A stretch of 64,000 nucleotides of DNA, taken from Leptospira andrefontaineae. GTDB taxonomy: Bacteria; Spirochaetota; Leptospiria; Leptospirales; Leptospiraceae. Of the stretch, positions 54,233 to 62,394 are shown one piece after another. Made by a program: the position numbers and the translations under genes. The stretch covers positions 186,001 to 250,000 of the forward strand of contig NZ_RQEY01000001.1 of NCBI RefSeq assembly GCF_004770105.1, read 5' to 3'. Position 1 is the stretch's first letter; every line of letters starts with the position of its first letter. Under the pieces are notes generated by a model, which worked only from the letters and a program-made list of their open reading frames with translations, had not been told where the DNA came from and did not search any database.

Positions 54233-54961
54233 TTAATCCGAAACCCTGAGATAGGTTAAAACATAGACCGACTTTGTACCATTCTTCTTTAAAATCCGAC
54301 AGGCCTCGTTCACACTTGCGCCGGTAGTAAAAACATCATCCAATAATAATATCTTAGAAGGACAACGATCCTTCCAGTTCGGTTTAATTTCCCAAGCAGA
54401 ATACGCATGAAAAAATCTTTCAGAAAAACTTTTACCTGCCTGTCTTTCGGAGCTTGTCTTCATTAACGGATCTATTAAAGGAATTTTTAATATTCTTCTT
54501 GTTTCTTCATACAATCTGCTACTCGGAGAGAATGGCCTAAGATCCGAATTAAAAATCTTACCATTTGAATAACTGGGTAGAAGGATACAAGCATCCATGT
54601 TCAAAGTTTTTAGCTCTCTCAAGGTCCTTCTGATTCCCAAAGAAAGGAAAATCGAAACCGGATACTCATTATTTGATTTCAGCTTGTTTAATAATTCTCC
54701 TAACAGATCATTTCTGTCCCTGAGACTGAACACTCTCGTAAAGAATACATTTCTGGAATCGCAGAATCCGCAAACATCGGAGGAATTGGACAAAGGAGAA
54801 GAGCAGATATTACATCTATAAGCGGGCTCGAAAGTTCGAGTCGCATTCGCGCATCTTTTACAAAGACCAATTTTTAAGGAAAAAAAGTCTTCTCTTCCGC
54901 AAATTCCACAATGTAAAGGAAAGAAAAAATCCAAGAGTCGGAGAAAGAATAAAGATCTCAT
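54233..54961 (-). CDS. ComF family phosphoribosyltransferase-like protein
   Basis: A 242-residue ComF/GntX-type protein. An N-terminal zinc ribbon (CGICGREDF, CKRC, CNICSSPL, CGFC) precedes a phosphoribosyltransferase-fold domain with ILLLDDVFTTGASVNEA. Family members act in DNA uptake or in unknown roles; natural competence in this organism cannot be assumed. The ATG at 54961 starts at MRSLFFLR; a TTG at 55009 would add 16 residues. Neither has a good ribosome site. Confidence 0.87.
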   Translation of the reverse strand: MRSLFFLRLLDFFFPLHCGICGREDFFSLKIGLCKRCANATRTFEPAYRCNICSSPLSNSSDVCGFCDSRNVFFTRVFSLRDRNDLLGELLNKLKSNNEYPVSIFLSLGIRRTLRELKTLNMDACILLPSYSNGKIFNSDLRPFSPSSRLYEETRRILKIPLIDPLMKTSSERQAGKSFSERFFHAYSAWEIKPNWKDRCPSKILLLDDVFTTGASVNEACRILKKNGTKSVYVLTYLRVSD

Positions 54962-55146
54962 AAAATAAACAGGTGTTAAATGGAATTCACCACGCGTATT
55001 TTTTCCCAACGGGTAATCTTAAAGATCTAACCGGCTAATTGTAAAGCTTCCCCACTCAAAGGGATACCGAATTGGAACACCTTTTATTTATTCAGATTTA
55101 ATAAGTTATTGCCTATCTAATAAACTTCGTTCTAATAGCCAACGTT

Positions 55147-56454
55147 ATGGGAAGTTCCAACATAAGAATCTGCTTATTAAGTGTTTTATTATTTTTCCCG
55201 TTAGTCGAACTGTTTGCGGAACTTCAAACAATCTATATGAGGAATGGACAGATCTTACGGGGAGAAGTCATCCAACAGACTGCGACCACAATGCAGATCA
55301 AAATGGAAGACGGGAAGATCAAACAACTCAATAAAAAAGAGATCCAAAGAGTTAGCTATAAAGAACCTACCGTACAAGAAAAGAAAGAATCAGAAGAAAA
55401 ATTAAAACAACAAACTACAGTTGTCGAAGAACCTCCTGCCCCAACCCCGGAACCGACTAAAAAATCCGAGCCGGAAATAGATAAAAACGCAAGCCCTTAT
55501 GCGATCGACCAAACTAAAAGAAAAGATCTAGAGATCTATTTTGGAGCAGGTTTGGGAACTTATCGGCCTGCTACAGAAAATTATTTTGACCATGTAAGCG
55601 CAACGTTTGGCAACCTGCTCGGTGGAACTCCTATGCAGGTAGACGATCCTGCCTATAAGCGGGGCCTTGCTTATAGTATGGGAGCAATCTATTACTGGAA
55701 AAAATTCGCATTCGGATTATCTTCCATTCATTTTGGAGGAACAACTTCAGAGAGAATGGTGGTATATGCGGGAAATTCTGCCATTCAGGAATTTAAGGGA
55801 ACGTTTCCTGAAAAGCAAAATTCTTTGAAGTTAGATGTCTCTTATTTGGCTTTTAGTAATCAAAGAGTGGATATAAGACCCAGTTTCGGATATTCACAAT
55901 TCTGGAGTAAAACGGTAGATAATAACACTACAGCTAACGAATATTATGCGAACTCATTAGCATCGGCAATGAAACTTAATTATGATTTTTTGGAGATTTT
56001 AAAAGGACCTTCGGTTGGGATAAAAACGACAATTCGATTCGGAGAAAGATGGGAGAACCGGATCGAACTTCATTATTTATCTCTTACTGGGACGCAGTAC
56101 GTTAGCGCAGTCAACACTACCGCCACTACAGATGGCACTTTCTTTGATTATTACCGATCCGATATAACTACAATATGGACAGCAAAAGGATTCAATTTTT
56201 CTAATAAACTATTCTATCGTTTAACTCCTACACTTTCCTTTTGGGTGGGGATACAATTGTTCGAATGGAAATATTCGATAAATTCTACAGAACAAAGATT
56301 CCAAGGATTAGGAGACGCAAAATTTCCACCCTCGATAGATACGATCGTTCTTAATAATTTTTTGGTCGATGCCGTTGCGAAATCCGTACCTGCGGCGAGT
56401 AGGTCCTCTTCTTTGGAATTTGGGGTGCTGAAACGATTTGAGTTCTCTCAATAA
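55147..56454 (+). CDS. Outer-membrane beta-barrel protein, tandem paralogue 1
   Basis: A 435-residue exported protein. Signal peptide about 1-24; then a small SH3/Sm-like strand module (IYMRNGQILRGEVIQQ through IKQLNKKEIQRVSY), a Glu/Pro/Lys-rich linker (about 75-125), and a barrel of alternating strands with aromatic girdles (GAGLGTYRPATENYF, DIRPSFGYSQFW, FWVGIQLFEWKYS) ending in Phe. The next gene is a broken duplicate with matching segments in the same order. Family unnamed to me. Confidence 0.78.
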   Translation: MGSSNIRICLLSVLLFFPLVELFAELQTIYMRNGQILRGEVIQQTATTMQIKMEDGKIKQLNKKEIQRVSYKEPTVQEKKESEEKLKQQTTVVEEPPAPTPEPTKKSEPEIDKNASPYAIDQTKRKDLEIYFGAGLGTYRPATENYFDHVSATFGNLLGGTPMQVDDPAYKRGLAYSMGAIYYWKKFAFGLSSIHFGGTTSERMVVYAGNSAIQEFKGTFPEKQNSLKLDVSYLAFSNQRVDIRPSFGYSQFWSKTVDNNTTANEYYANSLASAMKLNYDFLEILKGPSVGIKTTIRFGERWENRIELHYLSLTGTQYVSAVNTTATTDGTFFDYYRSDITTIWTAKGFNFSNKLFYRLTPTLSFWVGIQLFEWKYSINSTEQRFQGLGDAKFPPSIDTIVLNNFLVDAVAKSVPAASRSSSLEFGVLKRFEFSQ

Positions 56455-56610
56455 TTCAAATTAATTTTACAAAATTAAATTATTGCCTCCATCCTTTTAA
56501 GATAAAGGATACCTCGAAGATGAAATTGTTTCTTCTTAGGTCCTTTCTTGCTTTCACCAACGAAACACTTAGATGAAAAGATTTGTGTTTTGTAATTCGA
56601 TAGTGACATT

Positions 56611-57881
56611 ATGAATAATTGTAAACGACTATTATTAACAGCATTCATACTATCTCCATTTCACTTTTCATACAGTGCAGAGAAAGCAATTTACCTTAAG
56701 AGAGGAGTTGTAGTTGTTGGAGAGGTTTTAGAAGAAACAGAAGAATATATAAAGATCCAGACTGCAAACGGCATTATTGGTAAATTAGAGAAAAAGTTCA
56801 TAAAAAATATCCAGGATATACCAGTAACAAACGAAACTGTCGAAAGTCCTAAAAAACCTTCTGGATTAGAAAATGAAAAAACGAATTTACTAAAACATAA
56901 ATTCGAGTTCAGCCTCGGAATCGGATACGGGACATATCAATCAACACGTGATCTTGTTGCGTTCAAACTTAGAGATATGGGAGAAGTGGGATTATACGGA
57001 GAAGAAAATAATATTTTTGTAAATGGAAATAGGAATAATAAACCCGGGCCAACTGCGTCTTACGAATTGAACTATTATTGGAAAAAATATCTTCTTCATT
57101 CTCCGGGTCTACATTTACAGGAGAAGCTCGCGATTTTAATCAATATATACTAAATGCAAATTTAAATTTGAATTCAGCGGCGAATCACCCTTTCACAAAC
57201 AGCCAGACATTTATTAAAGGTGATATAAGTTACCTAACATATTCGGATAATTTATTCCAAATCCGACCTTCATTGGGATATTTACAAACTTGGACCAAAA
57301 GTCCTGAACATAGTTCTGTCATGAACCCTATCTATTCTTCTTCGTTTTATATAAACGGGTTACAGAGAAATAATATGTTCGAGTCCATGAAAGGACCGCT
57401 GATCGGATTAAAACTGTCTCTAAAAGTTAATCCCATGATCGAAAATCGACTCGAATTTTATTCTGCGATACTCACTGGGGAAAGACATCATAATGCAAGT
57501 TTATTCTATCAGGAAGGGCCAGGTCCACCTGAACAGCCTGTTAAAGCTTCTGCATTTTCTGAGAATACATTTTGGAAGGCTACCGCTAGATATATAAGCT
57601 ACAAATTCATATTCCATTTAACGGATGTTTCTGCCTGGGTAGGCTTTCAGTCCCTGTTTTGGAAATATAATATAGAATCTATAAGTCTAGATAGAAGTTC
57701 GACTGAATCCATTGATCCAGTAAAATCGGCTACATCACAAATTTTTCTTAACATGTTAGCTCCTCCTTATGTTGGAAGTTCTAAATCTGAATCCATAGAA
57801 ATCGGATTAATGAAATGTCTTGATATATCCGAAGGTAAAATTAATTGGAATCCTATTTCTTCTCCAGCGCCCTACGAATAA
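56611..57881 (+). pseudogene. Frameshifted outer-membrane protein, tandem paralogue 2
   Basis: The first frame (56611-57153) starts with a signal peptide and the module IYLKRGVVVVGEVLEE, and ends early after YYWKKYLLHS. The paralogue's continuation is found in the -1 frame from about 57081 to 57881 (GDISYLTYSDNLFQIRPSLGY, ESMKGPLIGLKLSLK, AWVGFQSLFWKY). The frames join at GGAAAAAATATC (57080-57091): one more A in the six-A run would restore YYWKKISSSFSG and about 423 residues, close to the intact neighbour's 435. It could be a pseudogene, a slippage-controlled gene or an assembly error. The end overlaps the convergent tetR by 29 bases. Confidence 0.8.
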
Positions 57882-58515
57882 AAGACATCATCCCTTTTAC
57901 AACTTTCTCATCGTTATCAAAGTCTTTTCCCAAATAGACTTTCATTCTTTCTCGATAATACTCGGTTGCATAAGAGAATTGAAGTATCATAAAAAGATTA
58001 TCGATACAGAATGCGAAAATTTTCTCATCTACATCTTTACCGACGGATCCGGACTTCTTCGCTTCTGCCAAGAGAGAAGTGTATACTTTTGCGGAAACAC
58101 TTTCCATATCAGAGGAAAGTCCTCTGATCAATTCCGAATTTCCTTCTGCAGTGATCTCATTGTATAAACGGATAATATCTCTATTTTCTCTCGAATGTTT
58201 TTGGATAATCCTTAGTATTCTTTCAATCTTACCGAACAGATCACTTTCTTCACTAAGAACTTCTTCTAACGTTTTTTCTAATTGATGGATCCCATAACCG
58301 ACAGCAGTAAGAAAGAAATCTTCTTTTGTATCAAAGTATTTGTACAAGGACCCAACGCTGATCCCGGCCTTTTTCGCAATAATATTCGTGTTTGCATTAT
58401 TGAAACCTCGGTTTGCAAATTCTGCAATCGCAACGGAAAGTATCCTGGTCCTTTTTTCTTCCGGGATCTTATCAAAAGTATCTCTATTGTATTTTGAAGA
58501 GGTAAATTCGGCCAC
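57853..58515 (-). CDS. TetR family transcriptional regulator
   Basis: A repressor of about 220 residues: the N-terminal helix-turn-helix (ILSVAIAEFANRGFNNANTN through ISVGSLYKYFDTKEDFF) and a long helical ligand-binding domain. The GTG at 58515 is chosen because AGGAAG lies four bases upstream and gives a normal TetR N terminus; an ATG at 58584 would add 23 residues. It is divergent from the aminotransferase operon. The 36-bp palindrome at 58601-58636 in the shared gap is the obvious operator. Confidence 0.92.
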   Translation of the reverse strand: MAEFTSSKYNRDTFDKIPEEKRTRILSVAIAEFANRGFNNANTNIIAKKAGISVGSLYKYFDTKEDFFLTAVGYGIHQLEKTLEEVLSEESDLFGKIERILRIIQKHSRENRDIIRLYNEITAEGNSELIRGLSSDMESVSAKVYTSLLAEAKKSGSVGKDVDEKIFAFCIDNLFMILQFSYATEYYRERMKVYLGKDFDNDEKVVKGMMSFIRRALEKK

Positions 58516-58600
58516 AGTACTTCCTATATTTACTACCTGAGCGGTTCCTAAGCTCCGGAATACGGAAAATTTTCCCGGATGCATCTTTTCTGTATTTTCT

Positions 58601-58636
58601 AGTTGACAGTGAGTGAGTATTCACTCACTGTCAACT
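58601..58636. promoter_or_regulatory. TetR operator, 36-bp perfect inverted repeat
   Basis: AGTTGACAGTGAGTGA, spacer GTAT, then its exact reverse complement TCACTCACTGTCAACT. It contains TTGACA on both strands and the TGAGTGA/TCACTCA core common to TetR-type operators. It lies 28 bases before the aminotransferase start and 86 bases upstream of the tetR start, so it can control both. Binding is inferred. Confidence 0.85.
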
Positions 58637-58663
58637 TATATTCCGCAAAAAAAGGAAAAAGAT

Positions 58664-60130
58664 ATGTCTACCGGCTTCGCAATTTCTCAATACCCAGACG
58701 TAAAAGGGGTTTATAAGCAACTTCACGACCTGATTCGCCAGCCAATTCGCTCCATTAAGAAGAATGAAATGGAGAAATACCTTCAGGAATATTTTGAAAA
58801 GAAATGCTCTAAATCCAAAACTATGATCGCGGAAGCTTCCGAATATATCCCGGGGGGAGTGCAGCATAACCTTGCATTCAATTATCCCTTCCCTCTTGTT
58901 TTCACAAAGGCTTCCGGAGCGCATTTATTTGATCTGGATGGGAACAAATACATAGATTTCCTGCAAGCTGGAGGTCCTACCGTTTTAGGAAGTAACCCTA
59001 CTAATATTCGTAAACAGGTTGTTAAACTTCTGGAAACCACAGGACCAGTAACAGGTCTATTCCATGAATATGAGTTAAGACTTGCGGAGAAGATTGTGGA
59101 GCACATGCCTTCTGTGCAAATGTTCCGTATGTTAGGATCCGGAACGGAAGCATGTATGGCTTCTATCCGTGTCGCAAGACTTGCTACTAAAAAGAAAAAT
59201 ATTGTGAAGATGGGCGGAGCTTATCACGGTTGGAGTGATCAACTTGCGTATGGACTTCGCCTTCCAGGCACGAGACATTTTGAGTCTCACGGAATTCCTA
59301 AACATGTTTTCAAATACACTCAAGAATTCTATCCAAATGATCTAAACGCATTAGAAAGAACCTTAAAAAGAAATCGCTGGAGAGGCGGTACGGCTGCAGT
59401 TATCTTAGAACCGATCGGACCGGAAAGTGGAACTCGCCCTATAGATATGGACTTCAATAAAGGAGTCAGAGAACTTTGCGACAAGTATGGAGCATTACTG
59501 ATTTTTGATGAAGTTGTTACTGCGTTCCGTATAGGCCTAAGCGGCGCTCAAGGGTATTATGGAGTCACTCCGGATCTAACCGTATTCGGTAAAGTAGTTG
59601 CCGGCGGTTATCCTTCCGCCGGTGGATTGGGTGGAAAGAAGGAATACATGAAGTATCTTTCTGCAGGACTTCAAACCGGTGTCAAAAAGGCACTGATAGG
59701 TGGAACCATGGCGGCAAACCCTCTTAGCTCTGCTGCAGGTTATTATACTCTTCTTGAGATCGAAAAACAAAAAGCCTGTGAAAAAGCGGGAAGAGCAGGA
59801 GATAGGATCACTGCAGGTTTACAAAAACTAATTAAGAAGTATAATCTACCTTTCGTAGCATTCAACCAGGGATCTATCTGCCATTTGGAAACTGTTGGAA
59901 CCATGCTTTTAGAGATCGATATCAAAAAATTCTGGAAGATTAAATCCACGATCAAAGAGGCTCACACTCGCAAAAAAGCGATGGAAGAAATGGGTGCAGC
60001 ATACATGGCAGAAGGTATTGTTACATTAGCAGGTAGCCGCTTATATACAAGTGCTGCGGACACAGATGCAGTGATCGACGACGCACTAAAAAGATTCGAG
60101 AGAGTTTTCCAGAAAGTCGAAGGTGTATAA
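58664..60130 (+). CDS. Class III aminotransferase, glutamate-1-semialdehyde aminomutase-like
   Basis: PLP enzyme of 488 residues. The PLP Lys is in DLTVFGKVVAGGYPSAGG, the Asp in LLIFDEVVTAFRIG, and the opening GAHLFDLDGNKYIDFLQAGGP is typical of class III enzymes of the HemL-like branch. An N-terminal extension of about 70 residues and the operon setting argue against the haem-pathway HemL. Start at 58664 after AAGGA; the GTG at 58613 lies in the operator. Followed by two aldolase-fold genes, so it probably shares a pathway on an amino- or keto-sugar or related C-C bond substrate. Confidence 0.88.
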   Translation: MSTGFAISQYPDVKGVYKQLHDLIRQPIRSIKKNEMEKYLQEYFEKKCSKSKTMIAEASEYIPGGVQHNLAFNYPFPLVFTKASGAHLFDLDGNKYIDFLQAGGPTVLGSNPTNIRKQVVKLLETTGPVTGLFHEYELRLAEKIVEHMPSVQMFRMLGSGTEACMASIRVARLATKKKNIVKMGGAYHGWSDQLAYGLRLPGTRHFESHGIPKHVFKYTQEFYPNDLNALERTLKRNRWRGGTAAVILEPIGPESGTRPIDMDFNKGVRELCDKYGALLIFDEVVTAFRIGLSGAQGYYGVTPDLTVFGKVVAGGYPSAGGLGGKKEYMKYLSAGLQTGVKKALIGGTMAANPLSSAAGYYTLLEIEKQKACEKAGRAGDRITAGLQKLIKKYNLPFVAFNQGSICHLETVGTMLLEIDIKKFWKIKSTIKEAHTRKKAMEEMGAAYMAEGIVTLAGSRLYTSAADTDAVIDDALKRFERVFQKVEGV

Positions 60131-60159
60131 CCTTTAAGTCTGCTGAATAGGAGAAGAAG

Positions 60160-60816
60160 ATGGAAATAGATAAGGCCAAAAAAATCGTTCGAGATACAGG
60201 GATCCGACTTTTGAAGTCCGGTTTGATCGCAAGAACTTGGGGAAATATCAGCCAACGTATCGATGAAAATTATTTTGCGATCACTCCTACCGGCAGAACT
60301 TACGAAGATCTTACTCCCGAAGAGATTGTACAAGTAAACATTGATGATCTTACTCATATCGGAAAGATTAAACCTTCTTATGAGAAAGGACTTCACTCTG
60401 CTGCTTATAAACTTCGTCCAAATATTGGTGCGGTAATTCATACTCACCAACTACAAGCTGCAGTAGTTGCAGCCGCAAGAAAAGATGTGCCTGTCCTAAA
60501 TCCTCAGATGAAAAAGATCATTGGAGGACCTGTACTTTGTACCAACTATTCTCTCCCTGGAACTAAGAAACTGATCAAGATGGCAATCCAAGCATTGGAT
60601 AAATCTGGAAGTAAAGCGGTTCTTTTAGCAAACCATGGAACTCTTTGTGTGGGAAAAGATATGGAAGACGCTTTTCAAGTTGCACTCGAACTAGAGAGAG
60701 TTTGCCAATTATTCATTGAAAAAGAATTCTTAAAAGTTTCCGGTTATAAGAAAGGAGATAGGGATTCCATTCGCTCTTGGTATCTCAAAAACTATGGACT
60801 GGTAAAAACAGCATGA
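60160..60816 (+). CDS. Class II aldolase/adducin family protein (metal site intact)
   Basis: A 218-residue zinc-aldolase-fold protein, like fuculose- or ribulose-phosphate aldolases and epimerases. Start motif LIARTWGNISQRIDENYF carries the GN and S residues of the phosphate loop. Zinc ligands are in AVIHTHQLQAA and ANHGTLCVG, and a catalytic Glu lies in PSYEKGLHSAAY. GGAG lies nine bases upstream. Second gene of the TetR-controlled unit. The substrate is not evident. Confidence 0.9.
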   Translation: MEIDKAKKIVRDTGIRLLKSGLIARTWGNISQRIDENYFAITPTGRTYEDLTPEEIVQVNIDDLTHIGKIKPSYEKGLHSAAYKLRPNIGAVIHTHQLQAAVVAAARKDVPVLNPQMKKIIGGPVLCTNYSLPGTKKLIKMAIQALDKSGSKAVLLANHGTLCVGKDMEDAFQVALELERVCQLFIEKEFLKVSGYKKGDRDSIRSWYLKNYGLVKTA

Positions 60817-61469
60817 AAGCTCCTGATAGCCCGATGGATCTTCAGAAATTTCTCCCTCAATTAGTGAAGGAAGGAATTTTAGCTAAGAATGGATGCGCCA
60901 GCGTTAAGATTGGAAAAAGTATTTGGATCACACCTAAAAAGGCAGACCTAAACACAATTGGTAAAAAAGCTAAGACCGCTCTATTAGAAATTCCTTTGGA
61001 AGAAAATCAGATCTTTCCGAAAGATATTCCTGACGAAGCGATCCAACATCTTACTCTATATTTAGCAAGACCTGAATTCAGCGTTATCATTCACTCTACT
61101 CAAGAAAATGTGACGACATGCTCTATGGCGGGAACAACTGTACGTCCCTTCCTTGATGATATGGCCCAGATTGTAGGCCCGAATGCAAAAGTAGTTCCGA
61201 ATCAAAAAGATGAAAAGGGATTAAAGAAAATCGTCTCTGCCATTAGCAGAAGAAACGCAGTATATCTTCAAGATGTGGGAGCGTTATGTGCTCATAAAAG
61301 TTTAGATGATGTTCATGCGGTTTGCATGGTTTTAGAAAAAGCAAGCAAGGCATTCGTAGAATCTAAAATTCTGGGCGGCGGAAAACCAGTTCCATGGTTA
61401 GAAGCAGAAGCAATCAGATTTGTTTATCAGAGAAAATACTCTAAACAAGCGGAGAAGAACCGAGGATAA
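60813..61469 (+). CDS. Class II aldolase/adducin paralogue lacking metal ligands
   Basis: A 218-residue homologue of the preceding gene, overlapping it by four bases (ATGA). The fold is evident, but the zinc HxH motif is IIHSTQENVT (one His only) and the NHGT motif is QDVGALCAHK, with the His gone. It is therefore unlikely to bind zinc in the usual way and may be a structural or regulatory subunit of a mixed oligomer with its intact neighbour. The reading frame is open and normal, so it is maintained, not decaying. Confidence 0.82.
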   Translation: MKAPDSPMDLQKFLPQLVKEGILAKNGCASVKIGKSIWITPKKADLNTIGKKAKTALLEIPLEENQIFPKDIPDEAIQHLTLYLARPEFSVIIHSTQENVTTCSMAGTTVRPFLDDMAQIVGPNAKVVPNQKDEKGLKKIVSAISRRNAVYLQDVGALCAHKSLDDVHAVCMVLEKASKAFVESKILGGGKPVPWLEAEAIRFVYQRKYSKQAEKNRG

Positions 61470-61517
61470 GATTCTTTTTGTGCTAAGTTGGATCCACTGT
61501 AGATCTGGATTTGGCTG

Positions 61518-61660
61518 ATGGCGGCCCCGCCCTCTTTGGGTGGGGGCTGGAGCGTAGCGGTGGAGAAAAATTTCACATTCCGATCCCTATATCACAAAAT
61601 CGGATCTTCAACAAGCGAAATTTAAATCCCAAAGCTTGTTGGAATTCCAACAGAATTCTC
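61518..61660. repeat. Repeat-like intergenic segment (possible copy C)
   Basis: Contains a GC-rich stretch (GGCCCCGCCC..GGGTGGGGGC, 61522-61546) and the perfect palindrome TGTTGGAATTCCAACA (61637-61652). The palindrome and the CCGCCC/GGGTGG arms resemble modules of copies A and B, but order and spacing differ, so membership of the family is tentative. Confidence 0.5.
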
Positions 61661-61703
61661 GCAGAAATTTCTATTTACAACTTTCTCTTGTTCTTGCCGC
61701 CAA

Positions 61704-62204
61704 TCACTTCTCGGACGTTTCCAACTTCTTACTGAGATCTTCCAAATAAACTTTCATAGTTGCGTCATGCCCGAATACAAATTTAGAAAGAACTCTAAAT
61801 AGTGGATTCGTTACAAAACCATTTTCAGTAATTTTCAATTTTGTATTCGGGCCATTCTGATGAATATCGAATTCCCAACCTCCGCCAAAAGGAAGATCTT
61901 CGCTTAATATTTTAGTATGTAAATAGTTAGGAAAACGTTCCTCTATAATTCCAAAACGAATATTATTCCCGTGAGAATCAGATTCTATCCAAATTTTATC
62001 GGATTCTATATTTACGGATTCTAACCCGCTTCTCCAATCCTTATATTCCCGGATATTCCGAATTATCTTAAAAATGTTTTCAGAAGAAGAAGAAAAATCT
62101 TTCTCCACACTTGCAATATGATCTTTCGGAAGTAAATATCCTGAAAGCACAAGTAAGACTATAAAACCTACCAAGCTAAACAAAATGATCCAAACAATCT
62201 TCAT
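61704..62204 (-). CDS. Membrane-anchored SRPBCC family protein
   Basis: A 166-residue protein: one N-terminal transmembrane helix (VWIILFSLVGFIVLLVLSGYL), then a helix-grip SRPBCC domain (VEKDFSSSSENIFKIIRNI opening, KVYLEDLSKKLE closing helix). Bound ligand and role unknown. It lies divergent from the GH5 gene. Confidence 0.78.
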   Translation of the reverse strand: MKIVWIILFSLVGFIVLLVLSGYLLPKDHIASVEKDFSSSSENIFKIIRNIREYKDWRSGLESVNIESDKIWIESDSHGNNIRFGIIEERFPNYLHTKILSEDLPFGGGWEFDIHQNGPNTKLKITENGFVTNPLFRVLSKFVFGHDATMKVYLEDLSKKLETSEK

Positions 62205-62366
62205 CTACCTTCTCCGTGTATTTTGATTAAGTGAAATATAAGTATTTATAGGCTTCACTAATTATAAACCAATTTCAAAAAACTTAATTTACACACAGTT
62301 ATTTCTTGGATTAAGAAATATAGATAGTCTATTAATTTCCATTTTATCAAATAAAACTTGGATCTT

Positions 62367-62394
62367 TGGGCGAAATATCTATCTTGCTCGCCCA
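62367..62394 (+). other. Hairpin ending on the GH5 start codon
   Basis: TGGGCGA (62367-62373) pairs with TCGCCCA (62388-62394), whose last base is the A of the ATG. No Shine-Dalgarno is visible in the loop. It might affect initiation of the downstream gene; chance cannot be excluded. Confidence 0.35.

Noticed and set aside
57154..57881. Second half of the outer-membrane paralogue as an independent gene from TTG 57078
   Set aside because: It has no signal peptide or ribosome site and matches only the C-terminal part of the intact neighbour; it is the continuation of a frameshifted gene.
58516..58584. TetR start at ATG 58584
   Set aside because: Adds 23 residues atypical of TetR and lacks a good ribosome site, while AGGAAG precedes the GTG at 58515.
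58603..58634. TTGACA in both arms of the TetR palindrome as -35 boxes
   Set aside because: No -10 element at 16-18 bases from either copy; the TTGACA is better explained as part of the operator arms.
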